In this document: piece by piece, positions 40,373 to 48,476 of the stretch
Position numbering within the stretch: position 1 is the first letter of the stretch
Layout of the letters: each line of letters starts with the position of its first letter
NCBI RefSeq assembly: GCF_000498535.1
Contig: NZ_AVGG01000017.1
Coordinates: 1 to 64,000 of the forward strand
Length of the DNA: 64,000 bases
Reading direction: 5' to 3'
From: Flavobacterium limnosediminis JC2902
Lineage (GTDB): Bacteria > Bacteroidota > Bacteroidia > Flavobacteriales > Flavobacteriaceae
Notes under the pieces: model-generated
What the model was told of the DNA's origin: nothing
Seen by the model: only the letters and a program-made list of their open reading frames with translations
The model's database searches: none
Position numbers and translations under genes: made by a program

Positions 40373-40429
40373 ACTTGAGGTCGCAATTTTCGGCCTCAAG
40401 TTTTTAAGGACTCAATTTGTGACCTTAAA
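40373..40429. promoter_or_regulatory. Two palindromes upstream of the ORF6N gene (sites B and C), possible operators
   Basis: Site B: acttgaggtcg (40373-40383) with cggcctcaagt (40391-40401), 11-bp arms with one mismatch. Site C: tttaagg (40403-40409) with ccttaaa (40423-40429), a diverged version of the same design. They lie 29-86 bases before the start codon at 40344, where an autoregulator would bind, and they resemble site A inside the coding region. Function is inferred. Confidence 0.5.
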
Positions 40430-40487
40430 GATTATATTTGTTTTTATAAATCGATTTGTATCAATTAATGAAATTCGTTTTTTAAAA

Positions 40488-41444
40488 TTATATATTTATC
40501 TCATTCGCTATCTTATAGCGTTCCTCGTTGTTTTTGGTTCGCAGGATGATTTCGCCTAAAAAACCGGCAAGGAAGAGTTGTGTTCCTATAATCATCGTGG
40601 TCAGGGCAATATAAAACCATGGGTTGTTGGTTACTAAAATAGCGGTTTCATGGCTGTATATCTTGTATAATTTCATGATACCGATGTATCCGGCAGATAA
40701 AAATCCGATAAGGAACATCACCACGCCCAACGCGCCAAAAAGATGCATCGGACGTTTTCCGAATTTCGAAATAAACCAAATCGTGATCAGATCCAAAAAG
40801 CCGTTAATGAAACGTTCCATGCCGAATTTGGTCGACCCGTATTTTCGTGCCTGATGAATTACCACTTTTTCACCAATCTTTCCAAATCCTGCATTTTTTG
40901 CTAAAACAGGGATATAACGGTGCATTTCGCCGGAAACTTCCACGTTTTTCACTACTATGTTTTTGTAGGCTTTCAGTCCGCAGTTAAAATCATTCAGTTT
41001 AACGCCCGACGTTTTTCGTGCCGCCCAGTTAAATAACTTTGAAGGCAGGTTTTTAGCAACAACCGAATCATAGCGTTTCTTTTTCCAACCCGAAACCAAA
41101 TCGTAATTGTCGTTGGTAATCATGTTGAAAAGCCCTGGAATTTCGTCCGGACTGTCCTGTAAATCGGCATCCATGGTGATGATAACATCGCCTTGTGCTT
41201 TGGCAAAACCGGCGTGAAGCGCTTGTGATTTTCCGTAATTCCGTAAAAACCTTATTCCTTTTACATTGGTGTTCGTGGCAGAAAGTTGCTCGATAAGGCT
41301 CCAAGAATTGTCGGTGCTTCCATCGTCGATGAAAATAACTTCATAGGAGAAATTATTTTCTTTCATGACTTTTGCAATCCACGAATGGAGCTCGGGTAGT
41401 GATTCCTGCTCGTTGAGTAAAGGAATTATAATGGATAAATTCAT
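40488..41444 (-). CDS. Family 2 glycosyltransferase, DPM/GtrB-like
   Basis: 318 residues. GT-A domain starting SIIIPLLNEQESLPEL, nucleotide-binding FIDDGSTDNSW (38-48), metal-binding DAD (92-94) followed by LQDSP, then FNCGLKAYK. Two transmembrane helices lie at about 235-260 and 275-305. This architecture transfers a sugar from a nucleotide donor to a polyprenyl phosphate on the cytoplasmic membrane face, as in dolichyl-phosphate mannose synthases or GtrB. Encoded 4 bases after the DUF4199 gene, same operon. Confidence 0.92.
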   Translation of the reverse strand: MNLSIIIPLLNEQESLPELHSWIAKVMKENNFSYEVIFIDDGSTDNSWSLIEQLSATNTNVKGIRFLRNYGKSQALHAGFAKAQGDVIITMDADLQDSPDEIPGLFNMITNDNYDLVSGWKKKRYDSVVAKNLPSKLFNWAARKTSGVKLNDFNCGLKAYKNIVVKNVEVSGEMHRYIPVLAKNAGFGKIGEKVVIHQARKYGSTKFGMERFINGFLDLITIWFISKFGKRPMHLFGALGVVMFLIGFLSAGYIGIMKLYKIYSHETAILVTNNPWFYIALTTMIIGTQLFLAGFLGEIILRTKNNEERYKIANEINI

Positions 41445-41448
41445 TGAA

Positions 41449-41979
41449 TTATTCTAAATTCGATTGTTTGTTTCTGAAAATCAAGGCTAAAATTGAACCG
41501 AAAATTGCAGTAAATACGAAGCTGAAAACAAGCCCTTTTAATAAGTTCATTACAGAATAGTTGTCTTTATTCTGCATGTCTTCAACTGCTTTTGTTATAG
41601 TTTCTGTTGGTGTGTTGAATTTTTTCATCATTTCTACAGAATATTCAATAGCCAACGTATTTATAGTTTCTTTGGCTTCGGGATCAATTGCATTGAAAAG
41701 TAAAATGTTAAATAAAACGGACATAGTGGCTCCGATAGCCCCTGCAATAAAGTAAACGGTAAAGGCTTCTTTAAAAGTAATTAAGCCATTTAATTGTTTT
41801 TTTGTTTTTGATACCAAAACTATCCCAATAATTAAAAAAAGAATGATGCTTGTAATTCCAATCCACATGTTGATGAATAATTTCAAGTCAATTGCGTAAA
41901 TTGATGCAGTAATAAGGATTGAAATAATTCCGATGATTATTCCGTAATTTACTCCGTTTTTTTTGATTACTTCGTTCAT
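41449..41979 (-). CDS. DUF4199 membrane protein
   Basis: 176 residues with four predicted transmembrane segments (about 12-30, 33-52, 73-95, 145-167) and an amphipathic charged stretch between the third and fourth (DPEAKETINTLAIEYSVEMMKKF). It matches DUF4199, a Bacteroidota family usually encoded just before a GT2 glycosyltransferase, as here (4-base gap). Function unknown; it may assist the glycosyltransferase in the inner membrane. Confidence 0.85.
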   Translation of the reverse strand: MNEVIKKNGVNYGIIIGIISILITASIYAIDLKLFINMWIGITSIILFLIIGIVLVSKTKKQLNGLITFKEAFTVYFIAGAIGATMSVLFNILLFNAIDPEAKETINTLAIEYSVEMMKKFNTPTETITKAVEDMQNKDNYSVMNLLKGLVFSFVFTAIFGSILALIFRNKQSNLE

Positions 41980-42071
41980 AGTTTTGTTTTTGGTTTAAAT
42001 AATTTACAAATATAAGAATTCTGTGCTATCTTAGGTTAGTTAACGAAGTTGAAAAAAAGTTACACAATAAT

Positions 42072-42100
42072 TTGATTTTTAAAAATTAGTTGTACATTTG
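42072..42100 (+). promoter_or_regulatory. Promoter of rpmE2
   Basis: TTG (42072-42074), 18-base spacer, TACATTTG (42093-42100). Full consensus match. Transcription would begin near 42107, leaving a leader of about 100 nt before the rpmE2 start. Confidence 0.88.
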
Positions 42101-42132
42101 CACCCTGAAATAATAAAGATTATAAACAAAAA

Positions 42133-42185
42133 GTTGCAAACGTTTATACCTTTTACAGAATAAAAGCATCAGGACGGTTTGCAGC
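42133..42185 (+). promoter_or_regulatory. Candidate structured leader of rpmE2
   Basis: In the ~100-nt untranslated leader gttgcaaac (42133-42141) can pair with gtttgcagc (42177-42185), nine base pairs including one G-U, closing a 35-base loop. The stem ends 22 bases before the start codon. L31 leaders with autoregulatory function are known in several phyla, which makes this a candidate, not a demonstrated, r-protein leader. Confidence 0.4.
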
Positions 42186-42207
42186 CAATTAATAAAAACG
42201 ATTTACC

Positions 42208-42459
42208 ATGAAAAAAGGAATTCACCCGGAAAATTACAGATTAGTAGCATTTAAAGATATGTCAAACGAAGACGTGTTCATCACTAAATCTACTGTTGAA
42301 ACTAAAGATACAATCACTGTTGATGGTGTTGAATACCCAGTATACAAAATGGAGATCTCAAGAACATCTCACCCTTTCTATACAGGTAAATCTAAACTTA
42401 TCGATACAGCAGGTCGTATTGATAAATTCAAAAACAAATACGCTAAATTCAGCAAATAA
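42208..42459 (+). CDS. rpmE2: Ribosomal protein bL31, type B
   Basis: 83 residues, starting KKGIHPENYRLVAFKDMSN. It contains no cysteine at all, so it is the zinc-independent (C-minus) type B form with the longer C-terminal part (TSHPFYTGKSKLIDTAGRID). Part of the 50S subunit at the intersubunit bridge. It has its own promoter, a possible structured leader and a strong terminator. Confidence 0.97.
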   Translation: MKKGIHPENYRLVAFKDMSNEDVFITKSTVETKDTITVDGVEYPVYKMEISRTSHPFYTGKSKLIDTAGRIDKFKNKYAKFSK

Positions 42460-42479
42460 TCGCTGTTTTAAGATATACG

Positions 42480-42508
42480 AAAGCCTCTCAGTTTTGAGAG
42501 GCTTTTTT
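42480..42508 (+). terminator. Terminator of rpmE2
   Basis: aaagcctctca (42480-42490), loop gttt, tgagaggcttt (42495-42505), followed by TTT. Perfect 11-bp stem, 20 bases after the stop. Confidence 0.93.
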
Positions 42509-42567
42509 GTTTTTATCTGACAGAAAACTTTGTAACTTAGCAACTCAGAAACTCAGCAACTAAAAAC

Positions 42568-43743
42568 ATGAACTATATACTTTTTGACGGAACTGTTCGC
42601 GATGCGTTACTTCCCTTTACGTTTACCCGACCTGTTGCCGATATCCGTATCGGGATTTTGACTATTCGTGAAAAATGGGAGAAATATTTAGGATACACCA
42701 CAACCACCTTAACGGAAGAATACCTGATGGAGAAATTTCCCATGGTGGAAATGGAAGAAAACGTGATGATTAACGCCTCGTTTTTGCCTAATGAAATACT
42801 TTCGGAAATGGTTCGTTCCCTCGAAGCTAATCAGGCTATTTTCAGTAACGACGAAGTAGTAGCTTTTTTTAGTCATGAAAATCAGGAAGAAGTTGATTTT
42901 GACACCTATGAAATTATTCAGTATACTGAAGAATGTCTGAAAATAGAACATACGTGGGATATCTTTCAGAAAAACGATGCTGCCTTACGCGAAGATTTTG
43001 AACTGATTACCGAAGGTCGTTTCTCGCAACCGATTCCGAAAAGTGTCAACGTAATTTCGCCGGAAAATATCTTTATCGAAGAAGGAGCAAAACTGGAATT
43101 CGTAACGTTAAACGCTTCCACAGGTCCTATTTATATCGGGAAAAATGCCGAAATTATGGAAGGTTCCGTAATTCGTGGACCTTTTGCCTTGTGTGAAGAG
43201 GCGTTGGTGAAATTAGCTACTAAAGTATACGGTGCAACTACGGTTGGGCCACATTGCCGTATTGGCGGTGAAGTGAATAACTCGGTGCTTTTCGGGTATT
43301 CCAATAAAGGCCATGACGGATTCTTGGGGAATTCGGTTTTGGGTGAATGGTGTAATATCGGTGCCGATAGTAATAATTCGAACCTGAAGAACAATTACGA
43401 AGAAGTAAAGTTGTGGAGCTATGAAACTGGAGGCTTTGAAAAAACAGGTCTTCAATTTTGCGGATTAATGATGGGTGATCACAGTAAATGCGGTATCAAT
43501 ACGATGTTTAACACCGGAACTGTTGTAGGGGTGAGTACCAATATTTTCGGCAGCGGATTCCCTCGTAATTTTATACCGAGTTTCTCCTGGGGTGGTGCAT
43601 CCGGATTTACAACCTATATTACCAAAAAAGCTTTCGAAACCGCGAAAATTGTAATGTCCCGTCGTCATGTGGACTTCACTGAACAGGATGCTGCTATTTT
43701 AGAACATGTTTTTGAGGAATCGAAAAAGTGGAGAAAAGAGTAA
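42568..43743 (+). CDS. GlmU-like sugar nucleotidyltransferase/left-handed beta-helix protein
   Basis: 391 residues. The N-terminal NYILFDGTVRDALLPFTFTRPVADIRIG replaces the classical GlmU start; the C-terminal half is a left-handed beta helix with hexapeptide repeats (IYIGKNAEIMEGSVIRGPF, VYGATTVGPHCRIGGEVNNS, NTMFNTGTVVGVSTNIFG). It is a Bacteroidota GlmU family protein; nucleotidyl- or acetyltransferase activity on a sugar phosphate is likely but the consensus pyrophosphorylase loop is not obvious, so the reaction is uncertain. Cytoplasmic. A short aactcag-type repeat stretch lies just before its start (42535-42562). Confidence 0.85.
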   Translation: MNYILFDGTVRDALLPFTFTRPVADIRIGILTIREKWEKYLGYTTTTLTEEYLMEKFPMVEMEENVMINASFLPNEILSEMVRSLEANQAIFSNDEVVAFFSHENQEEVDFDTYEIIQYTEECLKIEHTWDIFQKNDAALREDFELITEGRFSQPIPKSVNVISPENIFIEEGAKLEFVTLNASTGPIYIGKNAEIMEGSVIRGPFALCEEALVKLATKVYGATTVGPHCRIGGEVNNSVLFGYSNKGHDGFLGNSVLGEWCNIGADSNNSNLKNNYEEVKLWSYETGGFEKTGLQFCGLMMGDHSKCGINTMFNTGTVVGVSTNIFGSGFPRNFIPSFSWGGASGFTTYITKKAFETAKIVMSRRHVDFTEQDAAILEHVFEESKKWRKE

Positions 43744-43786
43744 TCTTAAAAATATAAAGTAGCTTAAACTTTAAGCAAATTATAAC

Positions 43787-43819
43787 ACCACGATTGTGAA
43801 AACAGTCGTGGTTTTTTTT
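43787..43819 (+). terminator. Terminator of GlmU-like gene
   Basis: accacga (43787-43793) and tcgtggt (43806-43812), followed by T7; the stem lies 43 bases after the stop codon and 30 before aspA. Confidence 0.85.
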
Positions 43820-43848
43820 GTAAATTTATTCTCTAAACTTTGAAAATC

Positions 43849-45243
43849 ATGTACAGAACAGAGAACGATTTATTGGGAGACATGCAGATTCCCGCCAAGG
43901 CTTATTACGGAATTCAGACGCAAAGAGCTATAGATAATTTTCATATATCCGGTGTGAAATTGTATCAGTTTCCGGAATTTATCAAAGGATTAGCGTATGT
44001 GAAATGGGCGGCCGCTGAAACTAATTTTCAATTGGGTTTATTGGATGAGAAACTCAAAAATGCTATTGTGGAGGCCGCTAAAGAAGTTATATCCGAAAAG
44101 TTTAACCTGGAGTTTCCGATCGACATGATTCAGGGTGGCGCAGGAACTTCCACTAATATGAATATCAACGAGGTTTTGGCGAACCGCGCTCTGGAATTGA
44201 TGGGATATCAGAAAGGCGAATATCAATATTGTTCTCCTAATGATCATGTGAACTTGTCACAATCCACTAATGATGCTTATCCTACTGCCATTCGAATAGC
44301 AGGGGTTAATTCCAATATGCAATTGATCGGTCATTTGAAGGATTTGATTGATTCGTTCCGAAAAAAAGGTGAGGAATTCAAAAGCGTTCTGAAAATGGGA
44401 AGAACCCAATTGCAGGATGCCGTACCAATGACATTGGGTCAGGAATTCGAAGCTTTTGCGGTAACGTTGGAAGAAGAAATCGATCGTTTAACTCAGAATT
44501 CCAATTTGTTTCTGGAAACCAATATGGGAGCAACCGCCATCGGAACCGGACTCAATGCCGCTCCGGGGTATGCAAAACTGTGTGCTGAAAATTTGGCAAA
44601 AGTCACAGGTTTGGCGATTGTTTCCGCTCCCAACTTAATTGAAGCGACTCCGGATACAGGAGCTTATGTGATTTATTCCTCGGCTTTGAAACGTATGGCG
44701 ATTAAAATCTCGAAGATCTGTAATGATTTGCGCCTGCTTTCCTCAGGACCGCGCTGTGGCTTGAACGAAATTAACTTACCGCCAATGCAACCAGGTTCTT
44801 CCATCATGCCCGGAAAAGTTAATCCGGTAATTCCCGAAGTGATGAATCAGGTTTGCTTCCGTGTCATCGGAAATGATTTGACCGTAACCATGGCTGCCGA
44901 AGCCGGTCAGTTGCAATTAAACGTAATGGAACCGGTATTGACCTATGCGATTATGGAATCCATGCAATTGCTGACGAACGGAATGGATACGTTGCGCCAG
45001 AAATGCATCGACGGTATCACAGCCAATGAGGAGCATTGCCGCGAAATGGTATTGCACAGCATCGGAATCGTGACGGCTTTGAATCCGTACATCGGTTATA
45101 AAAACAGTACTAAAATTGCTAAAGAAGCTTTGGAAACAGGAAAAAGTGTCTATAATCTGGTATTGGAACACAATATCTTATCGAAAGAGCAGATTGACGA
45201 TATTCTGAATCCGGAAAATATGCTGGCCCCTAAAAAAAGTTAG
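43849..45243 (+). CDS. aspA: Aspartate ammonia-lyase
   Basis: 464 residues from ATG 43849 (MYRTENDLLGDMQIP), the usual family start; a TTG 9 bases earlier is possible. The fumarase/aspartase signature GSSIMPGKVNP (about 316-326) holds the catalytic serine loop, and NDHVNLSQSTNDAYPTA (about 135) and NINMNINE-type blocks form the active site; GRTQLQDAVPM is typical for aspartase. It converts aspartate to fumarate and ammonia. Monocistronic between two terminators. Confidence 0.95.
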   Translation: MYRTENDLLGDMQIPAKAYYGIQTQRAIDNFHISGVKLYQFPEFIKGLAYVKWAAAETNFQLGLLDEKLKNAIVEAAKEVISEKFNLEFPIDMIQGGAGTSTNMNINEVLANRALELMGYQKGEYQYCSPNDHVNLSQSTNDAYPTAIRIAGVNSNMQLIGHLKDLIDSFRKKGEEFKSVLKMGRTQLQDAVPMTLGQEFEAFAVTLEEEIDRLTQNSNLFLETNMGATAIGTGLNAAPGYAKLCAENLAKVTGLAIVSAPNLIEATPDTGAYVIYSSALKRMAIKISKICNDLRLLSSGPRCGLNEINLPPMQPGSSIMPGKVNPVIPEVMNQVCFRVIGNDLTVTMAAEAGQLQLNVMEPVLTYAIMESMQLLTNGMDTLRQKCIDGITANEEHCREMVLHSIGIVTALNPYIGYKNSTKIAKEALETGKSVYNLVLEHNILSKEQIDDILNPENMLAPKKS

Positions 45244-45250
45244 CGATTTA

Positions 45251-45284
45251 AAAAGCCATGAAATATCAATCGTGGCTTTTTTTT
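45251..45284 (+). terminator. Terminator of aspA
   Basis: aaaagcca (45251-45258) and tggctttt (45273-45280), then TTTT. It may also serve the convergent small gene at 45332. Confidence 0.82.
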
Positions 45285-45331
45285 ATGGGATGCGGATTTA
45301 GATTTCAGATAGTTGTTTAGACTTATTTTGG

Positions 45332-45532
45332 TCAGTCTTCCCATCCGCAAAGTTCTAAGCCTTTATCCAGCGCCGAAGATTTAGTGACTTTCTTAATTTC
45401 ATGTTTGCAATTCGATAAGCAGTTTTCTTTGTAATGGTATTTTTTAGCATTTGGACTTACACAGATATAAACATCTGATGATGAGAATGATGTTAATGAA
45501 GAAAATAGTAAAAGCGCTATTACTTTTTTCAT
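45332..45532 (-). CDS. Small secreted cysteine-containing protein
   Basis: 66 residues with a signal peptide (KKVIALLLFSSLTSFSSS). The mature ~47 residues carry four cysteines (VYICVSP, KENCLSNCKHE, LELCGWE) and the pattern YHYKENC, which resembles small KYH-x3-C domains found near exported nucleases and surface proteins. Periplasmic or extracellular; disulfides or metal binding are possible. I do not recognise a named family. Convergent to aspA, with a shared terminator region. Confidence 0.7.
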   Translation of the reverse strand: MKKVIALLLFSSLTSFSSSDVYICVSPNAKKYHYKENCLSNCKHEIKKVTKSSALDKGLELCGWED

Positions 45533-45713
45533 TTTAATGTATTTTTTTCAAAGCTACTAAATTCAACAGGTTAATTCTTAATGGCTTATGTTTTTTGTTT
45601 GAGAGTTTCCAAATAATTGAAATATAGCCGGTTAATAATTTTATCGGATGAATATTTGTGTGTAAATTTGCGCTCTTAATTTTTGACAACGATTTCATTA
45701 ATTAAGCTATCTT

Positions 45714-47054
45714 ATGGAAAACAGAAAAAAAGTCGCTTTTTACACCTTGGGCTGTAAACTGAATTTCTCAGAAACGTCAACCATTGCACGTAATTTTCAG
45801 GACGAAGGTTTTGATCGTGTTGATTTTGAAGAGGTTGCCGATATTTATGTGATCAACACCTGTTCGGTTACCGAAAATGCCGATAAGCAATTCAAACAGA
45901 TTGTTAAAAAAGCAATGAAGCTAAATGATAAAGCCTTCGTTGCCGCAGTTGGTTGTTACGCGCAGTTAAAACCCGAAGAACTTGCCGATGTGGATGGTGT
46001 AGACCTTGTTTTAGGCGCCACAGAAAAATTTAAAATTACCGATTACATCAATGATTTGTCCAAAAACGATATGGGCGAGGTGCATTCCTGTGAAATTGAA
46101 GAAGCCGATTTTTATGTGGGCAGTTACTCGATTGGCGACAGGACCCGTGCCTTTTTGAAAGTTCAGGACGGTTGCGATTATAAATGTACGTATTGTACCA
46201 TTCCTTTGGCGCGCGGAATTTCCCGTAGCGACACGATGGAAAACGTGCTGAAAAATGCCAAAGAAATTTCCCAACAGGGAATCCGGGAAATCGTATTAAC
46301 CGGTGTAAATATCGGTGATTACGGTAAAGGGGAATTCGGAAATAAGAAACACGAACATACGTTTTACGAACTGGTTCAGAATCTGGATAAAGTGGAAGGA
46401 ATCGAGCGTTTGCGAATTTCGTCTATTGAACCGAACCTGTTAAAAAATGAAACCATCGATTTTGTCGCGCAAAGCCGAACGTTTGTACCGCATTTTCATA
46501 TTCCGCTACAATCGGGAAGTAATGAGATTCTGAAAAAAATGAAACGTCGTTACATGCGCGAGCTGTACACAGAACGGGTTGCTAAAATCCGTGAGGTGAT
46601 GCCACATGCCTGCATTGGTGTGGATGTTATAGTTGGATTTCCTGGAGAAACAGACGAACTGTTCCTGGAAACATATCATTTTCTGAATGAACTGGATATT
46701 TCGTATTTACACGTTTTTACATATTCGGAAAGAGATAATACCGAGGCTACCGAAATGGAAGGTGTTGTTCCGGCGAATGTACGTGCAAAACGAAGTAAGA
46801 TGTTACGCGGACTTTCGGTTAAGAAAAGACGAGCATTTTACGAAGGTCAGATCGGGACCAACAGAACAGTATTGTTTGAAGGGGAAAACAAAGAGGGTTA
46901 TATCCACGGATTTACCGAAAATTACGTAAAAGTAAAAACGCCATGGAACCCGGAATTGGTGAATACGTTACATGAAATTACTCTGACAAGAATTGATGAA
47001 GACGGAAGTGTGCGAATGGAATTTTTGAATGCGGAAGTGAGGGATAGAGAATAG
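45714..47054 (+). CDS. mtaB: tRNA threonylcarbamoyladenosine methylthiotransferase MtaB
   Basis: 446 residues. N-terminal UPF0004 domain with cluster cysteines C14, C50 and C81; radical-SAM motif C154-x3-C158-x2-C161 in DGCDYKCTYCTIP; TIM-barrel core and C-terminal TRAM domain. It adds a methylthio group to t6A37 of tRNAs reading ANN codons. The TLGCKLNFSE start marks MtaB rather than MiaB or RimO. TAAATTTG at 45663-45670 is a likely -7 element, without a clear TTG. Confidence 0.95.
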   Translation: MENRKKVAFYTLGCKLNFSETSTIARNFQDEGFDRVDFEEVADIYVINTCSVTENADKQFKQIVKKAMKLNDKAFVAAVGCYAQLKPEELADVDGVDLVLGATEKFKITDYINDLSKNDMGEVHSCEIEEADFYVGSYSIGDRTRAFLKVQDGCDYKCTYCTIPLARGISRSDTMENVLKNAKEISQQGIREIVLTGVNIGDYGKGEFGNKKHEHTFYELVQNLDKVEGIERLRISSIEPNLLKNETIDFVAQSRTFVPHFHIPLQSGSNEILKKMKRRYMRELYTERVAKIREVMPHACIGVDVIVGFPGETDELFLETYHFLNELDISYLHVFTYSERDNTEATEMEGVVPANVRAKRSKMLRGLSVKKRRAFYEGQIGTNRTVLFEGENKEGYIHGFTENYVKVKTPWNPELVNTLHEITLTRIDEDGSVRMEFLNAEVRDRE

Positions 47055-47058
47055 AAGC

Positions 47059-47145
47059 AAGAAGCAAGAGACAAGAAGCAAGGGATGAGAAAAAAGAAGG
47101 TAGATATTAATATCTGTTTTTCTTGCTTCTTGTCTCTTGCTTCTT
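47059..47145. repeat. Perfect 24-bp inverted repeat after mtaB
   Basis: 47059-47082 (starting aagaagcaagagacaag) is the exact reverse complement of 47122-47145. Between them lies a second palindrome, agatattaatatct (47102-47115). The arms are purine-only AAG/CAAGA low-complexity DNA, and the right end leads into T10. It separates convergent genes and can act as a terminator in the plus direction. Confidence 0.85.
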
Positions 47146-47155
47146 TTTTTTTTCT

Positions 47156-47497
47156 CTAATATTTATAATGAAAACGCACCTTGGTAATCCGGTATACGTT
47201 TTCTCCCAATTGTTCGATGAATTCGAATTTATTTCTGCCCGGTTGTGAGAAAGAAACAATGGAACCGGCATCAATTTCGTAGTACAAATTTTCACCTTCC
47301 ATCATAAAGCGGTCGCCATTTTTTCGGTAGGCGGAACGAACTAAGTCAAATTCAAATAAATTCCATGTGGATGAATCGGCATTAAAATCACCGGCAGAAG
47401 TGCAGATGCCTTCTGTGACTTCGGTTTTGCTGCCGTAGTATTTTTCTATGTTTTCAAAAAAATGAATGATATCGGTGTAGAATTCTTCTGGTGTCAT
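47156..47497 (-). CDS. Hypothetical small cytoplasmic protein
   Basis: 113 residues with no signal peptide or membrane segment. It begins MTPEEFYTDIIHFFENIEKYY and ends in a beta-rich part (NVYRITKVRFHYKY). Charged helix followed by several beta strands; I do not recognise the family. Coding reality is supported by length, by a good start and by the lack of a rival frame. Its stop lies 11 bases from the long inverted repeat. Confidence 0.7.
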   Translation of the reverse strand: MTPEEFYTDIIHFFENIEKYYGSKTEVTEGICTSAGDFNADSSTWNLFEFDLVRSAYRKNGDRFMMEGENLYYEIDAGSIVSFSQPGRNKFEFIEQLGENVYRITKVRFHYKY

Positions 47498-47667
47498 GCG
47501 CTAAAAATACACTAATTTTTTAGAAATAAAAAAGAGTTTGTTTAAAAACAAAATTGATAATTGTAATATTTTACCAACAATAGTGGTGGTTTTTGTTTTA
47601 AAATTATAGATTTTTTTTTTGAGATTCATGAATCTGTATTTTCGTAGAAACCTTAAAATCAAATCTT

Positions 47668-47877
47668 ATGTATGGAATTTTATCGCCTATGGGAGTGATT
47701 GTATTATTGCTGATTTATTTGTCATTAACAATCTTCTCTTTGGTTAAGATGTTTGGAAGGGAAAAAAAGCTGATGCTTTTTCTTTGGCTTTTTGTGATTG
47801 TTGCATTTCCTTTTGTTGGTTCATTACTTTATTTACTTTACTTCTATGTAAATAGGTTAAAACCTGTGGTTAATTAA
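47668..47877 (+). CDS. Small membrane protein with PLDc_N-type segment
   Basis: 69 residues with two transmembrane helices (about 7-27 and 36-60). FLWLFVIVAFPFVGSLLYLLY matches the PLDc_N segment that normally precedes cardiolipin synthase phospholipase-D domains, but here it stands alone. Such stand-alone two-helix proteins are common and of unknown function. It has a strong terminator. Confidence 0.75.
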   Translation: MYGILSPMGVIVLLLIYLSLTIFSLVKMFGREKKLMLFLWLFVIVAFPFVGSLLYLLYFYVNRLKPVVN

Positions 47878-47903
47878 GGAAAGGGGGAATCTGTCGATAT
47901 AAG

Positions 47904-47938
47904 AAAAGGTCGGTTTTTTTTCAAAACCGACCTTTTTT
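47904..47938 (+). terminator. Terminator of PLDc_N-like gene
   Basis: aaaaggtcggtttt (47904-47917) and aaaaccgacctttt (47923-47936): a 14-bp perfect stem with A and T runs on both sides. Bidirectional, between convergent genes. Confidence 0.92.
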
Positions 47939-47981
47939 AATTTTTAAACTGACTGAAGAATTTTCAGCAATTTTTTTTAGC

Positions 47982-48266
47982 TTAAATCTTAATTCCTGGA
48001 GGAAGTAATTCTCTGTAAACCGGATTCTTTCTGAAAAAAGCGGCAACTTTCGGATGAATCGGAACTACTTTCCATTTTTTCTCTTCTGCTACCAACAGGA
48101 TTTGTTTTAAAAAATCCGACATGGTTTCCGAACCTTCAAATTGCTCCGGAATATTCACTCTCGACAGAAAAATCTTTTTTTCCTGAAATGAATATTCAAC
48201 TGTGAGTAACTGGCCATCAACAGTCGTTTCAAACTGTCTTGAGAATTCATTGTTTTTAATAATCAT
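47982..48266 (-). CDS. Small GNAT-family N-acetyltransferase
   Basis: 94 residues, the length of the short acetyltransferase group (YjdJ/At2g-like). The C-terminal half AEEKKWKVVPIHPKVAAFFRKNPVYRELL contains the acetyl-CoA-binding helix and the conserved P-x-C/H-P-Y-V type end characteristic of that group. Substrate unknown. Own consensus promoter (48299-48328). Confidence 0.82.
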   Translation of the reverse strand: MIIKNNEFSRQFETTVDGQLLTVEYSFQEKKIFLSRVNIPEQFEGSETMSDFLKQILLVAEEKKWKVVPIHPKVAAFFRKNPVYRELLPPGIKI

Positions 48267-48298
48267 TTAAGGAGTTTTGTTCGTGTATAATTACATTG

Positions 48299-48328
48299 CA
48301 AAGTTACTCATTTGAGAATCAATATCAA
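48299..48328 (-). promoter_or_regulatory. Promoter of the GNAT gene
   Basis: On the minus strand TTG (48326-48328), 19-base spacer, TAACTTTG (48299-48306), with the -7 element 33 bases before the start codon at 48266. Confidence 0.8.
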
Positions 48329-48476
48329 ACTGTTTCTGAGGGTATTGAGGAAAGTCGGGCTTATTTTAGATTTTAAACGAAAATTTAAGTCATGGAAAAC
48401 CTTATGCAATTGGGAAAAAGTGCTATTTTTATGAAAATTTCAAGGCTAAAGTTTAACAGAATTCAATTTCCAGTCA

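Noticed and set aside
47107..47295. 62-codon frame running into the inverted repeat after mtaB
   Set aside because: It overlaps the better 47156-47497 gene in another frame and its C-terminus is the low-complexity repeat.
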